A stretch of 64,000 bases of DNA from Jatrophihabitans sp035642535 (lineage in GTDB: Bacteria; Actinomycetota; Actinomycetes; Mycobacteriales; Jatrophihabitantaceae). A program made the position numbers and the translations under genes. Below, one piece after another: positions 38,707 to 47,191 of this stretch. Under the pieces are notes generated by a model. The model saw only the letters and a program-made list of their open reading frames with translations. It had not been told where the DNA came from and made no database searches. The first letter of the stretch is position 1; every line of letters begins with the position of its first letter. The stretch lies in assembly GCA_035642535.1 (NCBI GenBank), contig DASQSE010000094.1, positions 1 to 64,000 on the forward strand, written 5' to 3'.

Positions 38707-41700
38707 CTAGACGACCTCTCGGAGCCGCTGGCTGATCACCTGCGTAACACCGTCGCCACGCATGGTGACACCGTACAAGGCGTCCGCGATCTCCATGGTC
38801 CGCTTCTGGTGCGTGATGAGGATGATCTGACTGCTCTCCCGCAACTGCTCGATCAGCTCCAGCAACCGGCCTAGGTTGATGTCGTCGAGCGCCGCCTCGA
38901 CCTCGTCCATGACATAGAACGGGCTCGGGCGGGCGCGGAAGATCGCAACGAGCAGCGCGACCGCGACCAACGAGCGCTCGCCGCCGGACAGCAGCGACAG
39001 CCGCTTCACCTTCTTCCCGGGCGGCCGTGCCTCGACGTCGATACCGGTCAGCAGCATGTCGTCCGGTTCGGTGAGAATCAGCCGGCCCTCGCCGCCCGGG
39101 AACAGCGCCCCGAACACCGTCTCGAACTCGCGGGCGACGTCGTGATACGCGTCGGTGAAGATCTCGAGGATGCGCTCGTCGACCTCGCGCACGACGGTCA
39201 ACAGATCGCGCCGGGTCGCCTTGAGGTCCTCGAGCTGCGTCGACAGGAACTGGTGACGCTCCTCGAGCGCGGCGAACTCCTCCAGCGCGAGCGGGTTCAC
39301 CTTGCCGAGCAGGGCGAGATCGCGTTCGGCGCGCCCGGCCCGTTTCTCCTGCACCGCGCGGTCATACGGACCGGGCTGCGGCGCCACGACCTGCTCGCCA
39401 CGCTCGCGGGCCTGTTCGTACTCGGCCATCTCGATCGCGCTCGGCGGGCACAACTGATCAGGTCCGTACTCGGCCATCAGCGTCTCGACCTCGACGCCGT
39501 ACTCCTCTACCGCGCGCGCCTCGTGCTGCTCGATGCGCAGCCGCTGTTCGGCGCGCATGACCTCGTCCCGGTGCACCGCGTCGGTGAGCTGCGCCAAGTC
39601 CTCGGACAACTCACGGGTGCGGGCTCGCACCGCGGTCAGCTCCTGCTCGTGCGCCGCCCGGTCACGCTGCGCCGCGTCGCGCTCTGCTGCCGCGGCGGTG
39701 AGCGAATCGGCGATGCGCGCGAGCACCGCGCGCGCCGCATCGCGCACCTCAGCCGCGACAACCGCGCCACGGGCGCGCCGTTCCCGAGCGTCCTGTTGCC
39801 GACGTCGCGCCTCGCGCTCGGCCTCGGCGGCGCGCACCAGCTGATCGGCGCGGCCTTGCACGTTGCGCACCCGCTCCTCGACGGTGCGGACGGTCAGCCG
39901 CGCGTCCATCTCGGTCTGTCGCGCCTCGCCGACCCGAGCCTGCAGCGTGTCGCGCGCCGAGGTGTCCGGCTCCTGCGGCTCGTCCGAGGCCGCCTCGGCC
40001 AGCCGCAGCCGCTCCTCCAGTTCGGTCAGGCCGGCGAGGTCACGGTCGCGCGTTTCGTCCACCTGGGCGCGAGTCTGATCGAGACGGGCCGCCTCGGCGC
40101 CGGCCGACCGCGCGACCTGGCCGAGTTGCGCCAACCGCTCCGCCACAGCGGACAGCTTGGCGTCGGACTCGTGCAGTGCCTCGAGTGCGGCCTCGACCTC
40201 GGCGCGCCGCTCCGCCAACTCGGCGCGCGCCTCGGTGAGCTGGCTGTCCGCGCGCTCGTGCCGGGCGGCCGCCTCGTCGGCCTTCTGCCGCGCCTCGTCC
40301 ACGGCGGCGCTGATCTCGATCGCCGACGGGGTCGACGCCGAGCCGCCCGACGACCAGTGCGGGCCGAGGAGGTCCCCATCGGCGGTGACGGCGCGGATGT
40401 CGGGGTGGTCGGCGACCAGGCTCGCGGCGGCCGCGAGATCGGCGACGACGGCGACGCGGTCGAGTGCGGCCGTGACGCACGACCGCAACGCAGGAGGCGC
40501 TTGGACGACGTCGAGGGCCCAGACGCTGCCGACCGGCAGCGTGGGCAGCGGCCGGCTCGGCGGCGGGTCGCCGGGCGCGCCGATCACCAGCCCGGCCCGG
40601 CCGCCGTCGTCGAGCTTCAGGGTCTCGAGCGCCGCAACCGCGTCGCTGGTCGAATCGACCATCACCGCGTCCGCGATCGCACCGAGCGCGCCGGCAACGG
40701 CAGCCTCGTGGCCGGGCTTCACGGTGAGCAGCGCCGCCACCGACCCGACCACACCCGGCAGCCGGGAGCCGGCCGTCAGCAGGGCGGCGGTGCCGTCCTT
40801 GCGGGTCAGGCCGACGACGAGGGCGTCCGCCCGAGCGGTCCACGTCGAGCGATCCCGCTCTGCCTCGCGCTCGGCCTCGGCCAGCTCGCGGACTCGCGCA
40901 TCGGCCATCTCGAAGGCAGCGACCGCGTTCTCGTGCCGGGTGTCGAGGCCGAGCTCTCCGGCGTCGAGCACGCCGACCTCGGACTGCACGCGGGTGAGCT
41001 CGTTCTCCGCCTGCTCCGCCCGCTCCCGGGCATCGGCCGCCGCGGCCGCGAGCCGGGCGCCTTCGTCCGCACCGGCGGTGGCGCGGGTACGCAGCGCGTT
41101 GACCTGACCGGTGAGCTTCGCCAATCCCTCGCGGCGGTCGGCGACCGCACGCACCGCAGCAACTACCGCGTGCTGTGCCTCGGCCAGCTCGCGCTCCAGC
41201 GCCTGCCGTTCGGCCACCACCTCGGCCAGCTCCGCCTGCGCGTTGTCGAGCTCTGCGCGCAGCTGGGTCTCCGTCCGCCGCACGTCGGCGGCCTCCGCCT
41301 CCAGGTCGGCCGGATCACGTCCGACGCGGACGTCCTCGGGCTCCTCGGCGAGATGCCGGGCTCGCTCGGCCGCCAGCGATGCCATGCCGCGGAACCGCTC
41401 GTCGAGAGCTGTGAGTCGGTACCACGTGTCCTGGGTGCGGGCGAGGTTCGGCGCGTCCGCGGCGAGTTGGCTCTCCAACTCGGCCTCGCGTTGCCGGGTC
41501 GCTGCGAGCGCCGCCTCGACCTCGGCGCGACGCGCCCGGATCGCTTCCTCGTCGGCGACCTCGCGCTCGAGTTCGGTGCGCAGCACGAGCAGGTCGTCGG
41601 CGAGCAGCCGCAGCCGCGAATCGCGAAGTTCGGCCTGCACGCCGGCGGCCCGGCGCGCGATCTCGGCCTGCTTGCCGAGCGGTTTGAGTTGGCGGCGCAA

Positions 41701-42291
41701 CTCCGCGGTGAGATCGGTCAACCGGGTGAGGTTGGCCTGCATCGCGTCCAGCTTGCGCAGCGCCTTCTCCTTGCGCTTGCGGTGCTTGAGGACGCCGGCC
41801 GCCTCCTCGATGAAGCCGCGTCGCTCCTCCGGCCGAGCCTGGAGGATCGCGTCGAGCTGGCCCTGCCCGACGATCACGTGCATTTCGCGGCCTATGCCGG
41901 AGTCGGAGAGCAGCTCTTGAATGTCCAGCAGACGCGCGGCCTGGCCGTTGATCTCGTACTCGCTGGTGCCCTCGCGAAACATCCGACGGGTGATCGACAC
42001 CTCGGTGTAGTCGATGGGCAGCGCGTTGTCGCTGTTGTCGATGGTGAGCGTGACTTCGGCACGGCCGAGCGGCGGGCGGCCTGCGGTGCCGGCGAAGATG
42101 ACGTCTTCCATCTTGCCGCCGCGCAGGGCCTTCGCGCCCTGCTCGCCGAGGACCCAGGCGATCGCGTCGACGACGTTGCTCTTACCCGAGCCGTTGGGGC
42201 CGACGACGGTCGTGATACCGGGTTCGAACCGCAGCGTGGTTGCCGAGGCGAAGGACTTGAAACCCCGTAGCGTCAGCGACTTGAGATGCAT
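38707..42291 (-). CDS. smc: Chromosome segregation protein SMC
   Basis: This 1194-residue condensin ATPase has an N-terminal head with Walker A GPNGSGKSN (31-39), followed by the Q-loop. Two long coiled coils flank a hinge at about 510-640 (LTRKDGTAALLTAGSRLPGVVGSVAALL). The C-terminal head has signature LSLLSGGERSLVAVALL (about 1095-1110) and Walker B PFYVMDEVEAALDD. It compacts and aligns origins with ScpA/ScpB, which are not in this window. ATG 42291 begins at the conserved MHLKSLTLRGFKSFA. A separate terminator upstream suggests its own promoter. Confidence 0.97.
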   Translation of the reverse strand: MHLKSLTLRGFKSFASATTLRFEPGITTVVGPNGSGKSNVVDAIAWVLGEQGAKALRGGKMEDVIFAGTAGRPPLGRAEVTLTIDNSDNALPIDYTEVSITRRMFREGTSEYEINGQAARLLDIQELLSDSGIGREMHVIVGQGQLDAILQARPEERRGFIEEAAGVLKHRKRKEKALRKLDAMQANLTRLTDLTAELRRQLKPLGKQAEIARRAAGVQAELRDSRLRLLADDLLVLRTELEREVADEEAIRARRAEVEAALAATRQREAELESQLAADAPNLARTQDTWYRLTALDERFRGMASLAAERARHLAEEPEDVRVGRDPADLEAEAADVRRTETQLRAELDNAQAELAEVVAERQALERELAEAQHAVVAAVRAVADRREGLAKLTGQVNALRTRATAGADEGARLAAAAADARERAEQAENELTRVQSEVGVLDAGELGLDTRHENAVAAFEMADARVRELAEAEREAERDRSTWTARADALVVGLTRKDGTAALLTAGSRLPGVVGSVAALLTVKPGHEAAVAGALGAIADAVMVDSTSDAVAALETLKLDDGGRAGLVIGAPGDPPPSRPLPTLPVGSVWALDVVQAPPALRSCVTAALDRVAVVADLAAAASLVADHPDIRAVTADGDLLGPHWSSGGSASTPSAIEISAAVDEARQKADEAAARHERADSQLTEARAELAERRAEVEAALEALHESDAKLSAVAERLAQLGQVARSAGAEAARLDQTRAQVDETRDRDLAGLTELEERLRLAEAASDEPQEPDTSARDTLQARVGEARQTEMDARLTVRTVEERVRNVQGRADQLVRAAEAEREARRRQQDARERRARGAVVAAEVRDAARAVLARIADSLTAAAAERDAAQRDRAAHEQELTAVRARTRELSEDLAQLTDAVHRDEVMRAEQRLRIEQHEARAVEEYGVEVETLMAEYGPDQLCPPSAIEMAEYEQARERGEQVVAPQPGPYDRAVQEKRAGRAERDLALLGKVNPLALEEFAALEERHQFLSTQLEDLKATRRDLLTVVREVDERILEIFTDAYHDVAREFETVFGALFPGGEGRLILTEPDDMLLTGIDVEARPPGKKVKRLSLLSGGERSLVAVALLVAIFRARPSPFYVMDEVEAALDDINLGRLLELIEQLRESSQIILITHQKRTMEIADALYGVTMRGDGVTQVISQRLREVV

Positions 42292-42359
42292 CGCGGAGGA
42301 CCCTACCTCGGCTCTCCGGGACAGCCACGAGGCCGCGCCGTAACGGCGCGAACGCGCGC

Positions 42360-42408
42360 AAAAATAAGGCCCTGAGCCGTGGCACCCCGTGGGGTGGCGT
42401 CAGGCCAG
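42360..42408 (-). terminator. Rho-independent terminator after the small coiled-coil gene
   Basis: On the minus strand GGCCTGACGCCACCCC-AC-GGGGTGCCACGGCTCAGGGCC is a long GC-rich stem with small bulges, followed by TTATTTTTG. It overlaps the stop codon of the 61-codon gene and ends about 70 nt before smc, so it should uncouple smc from the upstream genes. Confidence 0.75.
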
Positions 42409-42585
42409 GGCGGGCTCTGCCGACTCGGCGATGCGGTGGAGCTCGAGGTCGAGCTCAGCGCTGCCTTCGCGGAGACGAGTTACCTCGGCTTCGAGTTCAC
42501 TCACCTTGCGACGCAGGCGAGCAACCTCGATTGCGAGTGCTTGTTCCCCAGGCGAGCCGACGTAACCCATGAGGGCGCGTGCCAT
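42400..42585 (-). CDS. Small coiled-coil protein of unknown function
   Basis: This 61-residue protein reads MARALMGYVGSPGEQALAI, then a leucine-heptad coil VARLRRKVSELEAEVTRLREG, and an acidic end. Small proteins with the MARALMGYVG start and a coil are, as far as I recall, common hypotheticals in actinobacteria. AAGGG stands 7 nt before the ATG. It lies between mutM and smc, where mycobacteria carry acyP and an OsmC-like gene. Its function is unknown, and a regulatory or structural partner role is only a guess. Confidence 0.75.
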   Translation of the reverse strand: MARALMGYVGSPGEQALAIEVARLRRKVSELEAEVTRLREGSAELDLELHRIAESAEPALA

Positions 42586-42762
42586 ATGGCGACCCTTCAC
42601 TTCCCTGCGCGTCCCGTCGCCTAGATCGTCCCGGTGCGACGCGGATCGCTGCCGTTGTTTTTTACGGAGGCGGGAGGGGCCAAACCCTTTAGCAGGGCGG
42701 GCGGGGGCTCCCGTCGGTGTCACCCCATCGTTCCACTACGGTCACGACCGGTCAACACCGCA

Positions 42763-42780
42763 TACCCGGCGAGCCGGGCT
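42763..42780 (-). terminator. Hairpin just after mutM
   Basis: On the minus strand AGCCCGGC-TC-GCCGGGTA is a perfect 6-bp GC stem starting 3 nt after the mutM stop. There is no T-run, so it would be a weak terminator or an RNA 3'-end stabiliser for the long ribosome/repair operon. The rest of the 197-nt gap to the small gene shows no other recognisable element. Confidence 0.4.
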
Positions 42781-42782
42781 AT

Positions 42783-43682
42783 TCAGGCGATCTTCCTAAG
42801 AATCGGTCGCGGTGGACGCTGGCAGGTCGGGCAGAAGAAGCTCGAACGGTTCATGAACGCCGCCCGGCGGATCGCGGTGCCGCACCGCGGGCAGGGCTGC
42901 CCGTCGCGCCCGTACACGGCCAAGGAGCGGTCGAAGTACCCGCTCTCGCCGTTGACGTTGACATACAGCGCGTCGAACGAGGTCCCGCCGGCGCGTAGCG
43001 CCTCGTTCAGCACCTCGCGCACGTCGGCGAGCATCCGTGCGACGACCGGCCGGGTCAGCGCCGACGTGCGCCGGGCCCAGTGCAACCGCGCCCGCCAGAG
43101 CGCCTCGTCGGCGTAGATGTTGCCGACTCCGGAGATCAACGACTGATCGAGCAGTGCTCGCTTGATCTCGCTGTCCCGGCGGCGCAGCCGAGCGGCGAAC
43201 TGCGCGTCCTCGAAATGCGGGTCGATCGGGTCGCGGGCGATGTGGGCGATCTTCGCCGGCACGAGCTCGGTCGGCCGATCGACTGCGGGCACGAGCTGAT
43301 CGAGCAGGACGCCACCGAACGTCCGCTGGTCGACGAAGCGCAACTCGGGCCCGTCGTCGGCGAAGGTGAAGCGCACGTGCAGGTGCTTCTCCTGCGCGGC
43401 GGCCTCCGGTCGGAGCAGGAACTGCCCACTCATGCCGAGGTGCCCGATGACGCACTCCCCATCGGCGCCGTCCGGGCCGCCGAGCGGCAGCCAGAGGTAC
43501 TTCCCGCGCCGCGACGCGGCCCGCACCGTACGCCCGGTCAGACGCGCGGCGAGATCGGCGCCGCCGCCGGCGTGCCGGCGCACCGCGCGTGGGTGGCGGA
43601 CCTCCACGGTGGCGATCGTCCGGCCCGCGACCCAGCGCTGCAGGCCGGCGCGAACCGTCTCGACCTCAGGGAGTTCGGGCAA
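42783..43682 (-). CDS. mutM: Formamidopyrimidine-DNA glycosylase
   Basis: This 299-residue bifunctional glycosylase/AP lyase removes 8-oxoguanine. TTG 43682 is chosen because it gives MPELPEVETVRAGL, placing the essential catalytic Pro right after the initiator Met; a longer reading would bury it. A conserved Lys lies in RRGKYLWLPL. The C-terminal zinc finger is VYGRDGQPCPRCG...FFCPTCQR with four Cys. It begins 14 nt after the rnc stop in the DUF177-rpmF-rnc-mutM run. Confidence 0.96.
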   Translation of the reverse strand: MPELPEVETVRAGLQRWVAGRTIATVEVRHPRAVRRHAGGGADLAARLTGRTVRAASRRGKYLWLPLGGPDGADGECVIGHLGMSGQFLLRPEAAAQEKHLHVRFTFADDGPELRFVDQRTFGGVLLDQLVPAVDRPTELVPAKIAHIARDPIDPHFEDAQFAARLRRRDSEIKRALLDQSLISGVGNIYADEALWRARLHWARRTSALTRPVVARMLADVREVLNEALRAGGTSFDALYVNVNGESGYFDRSLAVYGRDGQPCPRCGTAIRRAAFMNRSSFFCPTCQRPPRPILRKIA

Positions 43683-43696
43683 GGCGGGCCGTGCGC

Positions 43697-44410
43697 TCAG
43701 TCGGCGACCGGAAAGCGCCCCGAGATCGTCCGCCAAGCAGTCTCCGCGGCGAGTTGCTCGGCCTCTTTCTTGCTGCTTCCGGTCGAGGCCGGGAACAGCT
43801 CACCGGCGACCTGCGCCTGCGCGGTGAATGTCTTTTCGTGGTCGGGCCCGGACGCTGTCATGGCGTACTCGGGCACCCCGAGGCCGCGCTCGGCGGTCAG
43901 CTCCTGCAGGCTCGTCTTCCAGTCCAGGCCGGCGCCGATCCTGGCGACGTCGTCGAGCAATTCGTCGAACAGCGCGTGGATGACGCGGCCGGCCTCGTCG
44001 AGGCCGTGCTCGAGATAGATCGCACCGAAAACGGCCTCGAGCGTGTCGGCCAGGATGCTTGATTTGTCGCGTCCGCCAGTGCCCTCCTCGCCGCGGCCGA
44101 GCAGGACGAACACACCGAGGCCGTCCGCGCCGATGCGGCGGGCCACCCCGGCGAGTGCGCGCATGTTGACCACCGACGCGCGCAGCTTGGCGAGCCGGCC
44201 TTCGGTCAGGTCTGGATGGCCGCGGTAGAGCGCCTCCGTGACGACGATGCCGAGCACGGCGTCACCGAGAAACTCGAGTCGCTCGTTGTGCGGCAGGCCG
44301 CCATGCTCATACGCATAGGAACGGTGCGTCAGCGCGCGGCGAAGCAGCGGCGCGTCGATCTCGACCCCCAGGGCCTCCGCGAGCCCCTGTTGGTCCGCTG
44401 GCTCCCGCAT
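43697..44410 (-). CDS. rnc: Ribonuclease III
   Basis: This 237-residue double-strand-specific RNase processes rRNA precursors. The signature HNERLEFLGDAVLGIVVTEAL carries the metal-binding acid cluster, DTLEAVFGAIYLEHG the second set, and a dsRNA-binding domain occupies about 160-235 (KTSLQELTAERGLGVPEYAM). ATG 44410 fits the family N-terminus; longer frames invade rpmF. It follows rpmF by 19 nt. Confidence 0.96.
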   Translation of the reverse strand: MREPADQQGLAEALGVEIDAPLLRRALTHRSYAYEHGGLPHNERLEFLGDAVLGIVVTEALYRGHPDLTEGRLAKLRASVVNMRALAGVARRIGADGLGVFVLLGRGEEGTGGRDKSSILADTLEAVFGAIYLEHGLDEAGRVIHALFDELLDDVARIGAGLDWKTSLQELTAERGLGVPEYAMTASGPDHEKTFTAQAQVAGELFPASTGSSKKEAEQLAAETAWRTISGRFPVAD

Positions 44411-44429
44411 GCTCTGCACGGATGGGTGA

Positions 44430-44609
44430 TCAGACTGCGAGGACCTGCTTGCCGTTGTATTGACCGCAATTGGAACAAGCGGTGTGCGGTCGCACCATCG
44501 CACCGCACGCGCGGTTCGGGCAGCGCACCAAGGTCGGGGCCGAGGTCTTCCACTGCGACCGGCGTGCCCGGGTGTTGCTACGCGACATCCTCCGCTTCGG
44601 TACAGCCAC
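44430..44609 (-). CDS. rpmF: 50S ribosomal protein L32
   Basis: This 59-residue protein VAVPKRRMSRSNTRARRSQW is a typical L32. It is the zinc-binding C+ form, with CPNRAC and CSNCGQ. GTG 44609 has GGAG 8 nt upstream. It starts 5 nt after DUF177 (YceD), its usual partner. Confidence 0.97.
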   Translation of the reverse strand: MAVPKRRMSRSNTRARRSQWKTSAPTLVRCPNRACGAMVRPHTACSNCGQYNGKQVLAV

Positions 44610-44614
44610 GTCGT

Positions 44615-45187
44615 CTACTCCTGACTCTTCATCCGGTCCAGCGCTGCCCAGCGCGGGTCGATCACCTCGTGCGCGTGCTCGGCCGGCAGGTCGTCCAACC
44701 GTTGCCCGCACGTCGGGCACAGGCCGGCACAGTCCGGTCGGCACAGCGGAGTCCAGGGCAGACCCAAGACGACCGCGTCGCGCACCACCGGCTCGACGTC
44801 GAGCAGCTCGCCGTCGATCCGGTGGACCTCGTCCCGCTCCGTCGTCTCGTCGGTCGCGCTGTGCGGGTAAGCGAACAGCTCGCAGACGTCGACGCGCAGC
44901 TCGTCGGAGATCGGATCGAGGCACCGCCCGCACTGGCCGGAGATCGGCGCCGTGACCGTGCCCGTGACGAGCACGCCCTCGGTGGCCGACTCGAGCCGGA
45001 GATCCAGCGCGAGCGAAGCGCCTTCCGACACCCCCACGAGATCAAGCCCAAGCCCCGCAGGCGCGGGAACAGAACGCCGATAATCTCGCAGCGAACCTGC
45101 TTGGCGGCCGAGCTCGCGCAGATCAAAAATGAACGGGTTGCGCTCGGCTTGCTGGCGCCGGGATGTCGGTGTGGTGTTCTCAGGCAT
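44615..45187 (-). CDS. DUF177 (YceD-like) rRNA accumulation protein
   Basis: This 190-residue protein includes FIFDLRELGRQAGS at the start, a first Cys pair CGRCLDPI (about 92-95) and the C-terminal CRPDCAGLCPTCG cluster. YceD-family proteins are linked to 23S rRNA/large-subunit accumulation and nearly always precede rpmF, as here. A 55-nt gap upstream contains TAGGGT and TACTAG hexamers, so the operon promoter for this gene, rpmF, rnc and mutM may lie there. Confidence 0.9.
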   Translation of the reverse strand: MPENTTPTSRRQQAERNPFIFDLRELGRQAGSLRDYRRSVPAPAGLGLDLVGVSEGASLALDLRLESATEGVLVTGTVTAPISGQCGRCLDPISDELRVDVCELFAYPHSATDETTERDEVHRIDGELLDVEPVVRDAVVLGLPWTPLCRPDCAGLCPTCGQRLDDLPAEHAHEVIDPRWAALDRMKSQE

Positions 45188-45242
45188 GCGAGGACGAACT
45201 AGATCGGGTCGAAATCGCTAGTAACCCTATCTCAGGGACAGC

Positions 45243-45974
45243 TCATGCCGAAATCGGCGGCCACTCTCCGGCTTCGTGATCCTCGCGCCGACCGTCAGCG
45301 CTCCACGATCCTGCCCGCCGCTGGCGCAGCGCTGCCCTGCCCTGTTCGGCGGTGCTCGCCGCCTTGTGCAGGACCGCGGACAGCTCATCCAGCGTCCGTT
45401 CGGCGTAGTCCTCGGCATCAGCTGTGAGTTTCGTGGCGTATCGCTCGGCGTCGACGCGCGCGTCATGGGCGTAGCGGTCGGCCTCGGCGCGGATGCGGGA
45501 GTCGTACTGCCGGGCTTCGGCGCTCACCTGGGCCTGGTAGCTCTCCGCGTCGTCGCGCAGCGCGGCAGCCGCAGCCGCGGCGGCCTGGTGCACGGTGGTC
45601 GCGGCGACCAACTGGGCGTGCTCCTCGCGCGCCGCGGCCAGCACCTCGGCGGCTTGGGCCTGCGCATCCGCGTCCACCTGCTCGGCGCGGTGCTGGGCGT
45701 CGGCGAGGATCGTGTCCGCGTCGACGACCGCGCCGGCCTTCGTCTCGGCGGCGGCCTCGTAGGCAGCTTTGAGCAGCCGCTCGCGGGTGGCGATGACGGT
45801 GCGCGCTTCGTCCATCTCCGGCGGCAGGACCTCGCGCAGTTCGTCGAGCAGATCCAGCACGTGTTCGCGGGGCAGCACGCAGGACGCCGACATGGGCAGT
45901 GCGCGGGCAGTTTCGACGAGCTCGACGAGCTCGGTCAGCAATTCATCGGCGCGGCGCAAGGCTTCATCTGTCAC
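45243..45974 (-). CDS. SepIVA-like DivIVA-domain coiled-coil protein
   Basis: This 243-residue protein starts TDEALRRADELLTELVELVETARALPMSASCVLPREHVLDLLDELREVLP and then forms a long Ala/Glu-rich coiled coil (about 75-215) before a short basic/acidic tail. In mycobacteria the gene beside DUF177-rnc-fpg is sepIVA, a DivIVA-related septation factor needed for division, and both position and structure match. GTG 45974 is chosen; the longer ATG reading has no family support. It lies 20 nt after the coaD stop. Confidence 0.8.
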   Translation of the reverse strand: MTDEALRRADELLTELVELVETARALPMSASCVLPREHVLDLLDELREVLPPEMDEARTVIATRERLLKAAYEAAAETKAGAVVDADTILADAQHRAEQVDADAQAQAAEVLAAAREEHAQLVAATTVHQAAAAAAAALRDDAESYQAQVSAEARQYDSRIRAEADRYAHDARVDAERYATKLTADAEDYAERTLDELSAVLHKAASTAEQGRAALRQRRAGSWSADGRREDHEAGEWPPISA

Positions 45975-45994
45975 GTGACACCACCCCGGTTTCG

Positions 45995-46501
45995 CTAGCT
46001 CGTCCGCTCCTTCAGCCGCTTGAGGACCGTCGGGGGGACGAGCGCCGACACGTCGCCGCCCCACTTCGCGATCTCCTTGACAAGGCTAGATGCAAGGAAG
46101 CTGTATTCCGGGTTGGTCGGCATGAACAGCGTGTCGACCCCGGCCAGGCCACGGTTCATCTGGGCCATTTGCAGCTCGTAGTCGAAGTCGCTGACGGCAC
46201 GCAGCCCTTTGACGATCACCGGGATGTCATGGACCCGGCAGTAGTCCACGACCAGGCCCTCGAAGGTGTCGACAGAAACGTTCGGGTAGTCGCTGGTGAC
46301 CTCGGTGAGCAACTCGCGCCGCTCCTCGACGCTGAACAAGCTGTACTTCGACTGATTGACGAAGATTGCGACGACGACCTCGTCGTAGAGCCCCGCGGCC
46401 CGGCCGATGATGTCGAGGTGGCCGTTTGTGACGGGATCGAAGGAACCCGGGCACAAGGCCCGGCGAATGGTCGCAACGCCGTCTCCGGCAGGCGGTTTCA
46501 T
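45995..46501 (-). CDS. coaD: Phosphopantetheine adenylyltransferase
   Basis: This 168-residue enzyme catalyses the penultimate CoA step: ATP plus 4'-phosphopantetheine to dephospho-CoA. RRALCPGSFDPVTNGHLDIIGRA includes the TxGH nucleotidyl-transfer motif, and EYSFLASSLVKEIAKWGGDVS is the second conserved block. ATG 46501 overlaps the rsmD stop (ATGA), giving an N-terminal extension of about a dozen residues (KPPAGDGVATI) before the family core. Confidence 0.96.
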   Translation of the reverse strand: MKPPAGDGVATIRRALCPGSFDPVTNGHLDIIGRAAGLYDEVVVAIFVNQSKYSLFSVEERRELLTEVTSDYPNVSVDTFEGLVVDYCRVHDIPVIVKGLRAVSDFDYELQMAQMNRGLAGVDTLFMPTNPEYSFLASSLVKEIAKWGGDVSALVPPTVLKRLKERTS

Positions 46502-47055
46502 TGTCGGCGACCGTACCAAAGCACGCCGGCCCCATACCGCTTCTCGCGCACAGGTGTGACGAACGCTTCGGGCCACACCGGCGCGGCGCCGCGCGCCGAG
46601 CGCTCCACGACGACGATCGCGTCGCCGGCGAGCCAGCCGCGCGAACCGAGCGCGGCGAGCAGTTCGGCGAGGGCGCCGTCGTCCAGGTCGTACGGCGGGT
46701 CGGCGAAGACGAGATCGAACGGTTCGTCCGGGACATCGGCCAGGTACGCCGCCGCAGTCCGGCGCACCACCGTCGCGCCGGGCAGCCCGACGGCGTCGGC
46801 GTTGCGGCGGAGCACCTCGGCGGCGGCCCGATCGGACTCGACGAGAACGGCCGCCGCGGCGCCACGGGACAGCGCTTCGAGCCCGACGGCCCCGGTGCCG
46901 GCGAACAGGTCGAGCACCCGCGCGCCCGCCAGGTCGAGCAGCGACGCGAGGCTGCTGAACAGCGCTTCACGTGCGCGGTCGGAGGTCGGCCGGGTCGCGT
47001 CGCCCGTCGGCGCGCCGAGCCGGCGCCCCTTCGCCAGGCCGGCGACGATCCTCAC
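46498..47055 (-). CDS. rsmD: 16S rRNA (guanine966-N2)-methyltransferase
   Basis: This 185-residue methyltransferase starts VRIVAGLAKGRRLGAP, has SAM motif VLDLFAGTGAVGLEALSRG and catalytic motif IV DPPYDLDD. GTG 47055 lies 16 nt downstream of a 48-bp palindromic repeat, so this hairpin sits at the very 5' end of the gene. A longer reading frame continues through both repeats into untranslatable-looking sequence and is not used. Confidence 0.93.
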   Translation of the reverse strand: MRIVAGLAKGRRLGAPTGDATRPTSDRAREALFSSLASLLDLAGARVLDLFAGTGAVGLEALSRGAAAAVLVESDRAAAEVLRRNADAVGLPGATVVRRTAAAYLADVPDEPFDLVFADPPYDLDDGALAELLAALGSRGWLAGDAIVVVERSARGAAPVWPEAFVTPVREKRYGAGVLWYGRRQ

Positions 47056-47071
47056 GCCGGACCACCCGCGC

Positions 47072-47119
47072 AGTTGTCCGCCCTCGAGTACGTGATGACG
47101 TACACACGGGCGGACAACT
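47072..47119. repeat. 48-bp palindromic repeat, copy 1
   Basis: AGTTGTCCGCCC, 24 bases, GGGCGGACAACT: perfect 12-bp arms. The centre itself contains the palindrome GTACGT-GATG-ACGTAC. It is the left member of a pair between recG and rsmD. The pair period is 63 bp with a 15-bp spacer (47120-47134). Confidence 0.9.
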
Positions 47120-47134
47120 TGCGGACCAACCCCG

Positions 47135-47182
47135 ACTTGTCCGCCCTTCGGTACGCGATGACGCATTGAAAGGCGGACAACT
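47135..47182. repeat. 48-bp palindromic repeat, copy 2
   Basis: ACTTGTCCGCCC, 24 bases, AGGCGGACAACT: two arm bases differ from the consensus. The centre TACGCGATGACGCA matches copy 1. Its right end is 9 nt from the recG stop codon. Confidence 0.88.
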
Positions 47183-47191
47183 TGCGGGGGG

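Noticed and set aside
39142..42270. Open frame of over 1000 codons antisense to smc
   Set aside because: High GC gives long antisense frames; its composition (Leu/Arg/Gly-rich, no motif) mirrors the smc coiled coil and no RBS supports it.
42655..42661. T-run on the plus strand as a terminator
   Set aside because: No stem precedes it and no plus-strand gene ends there.
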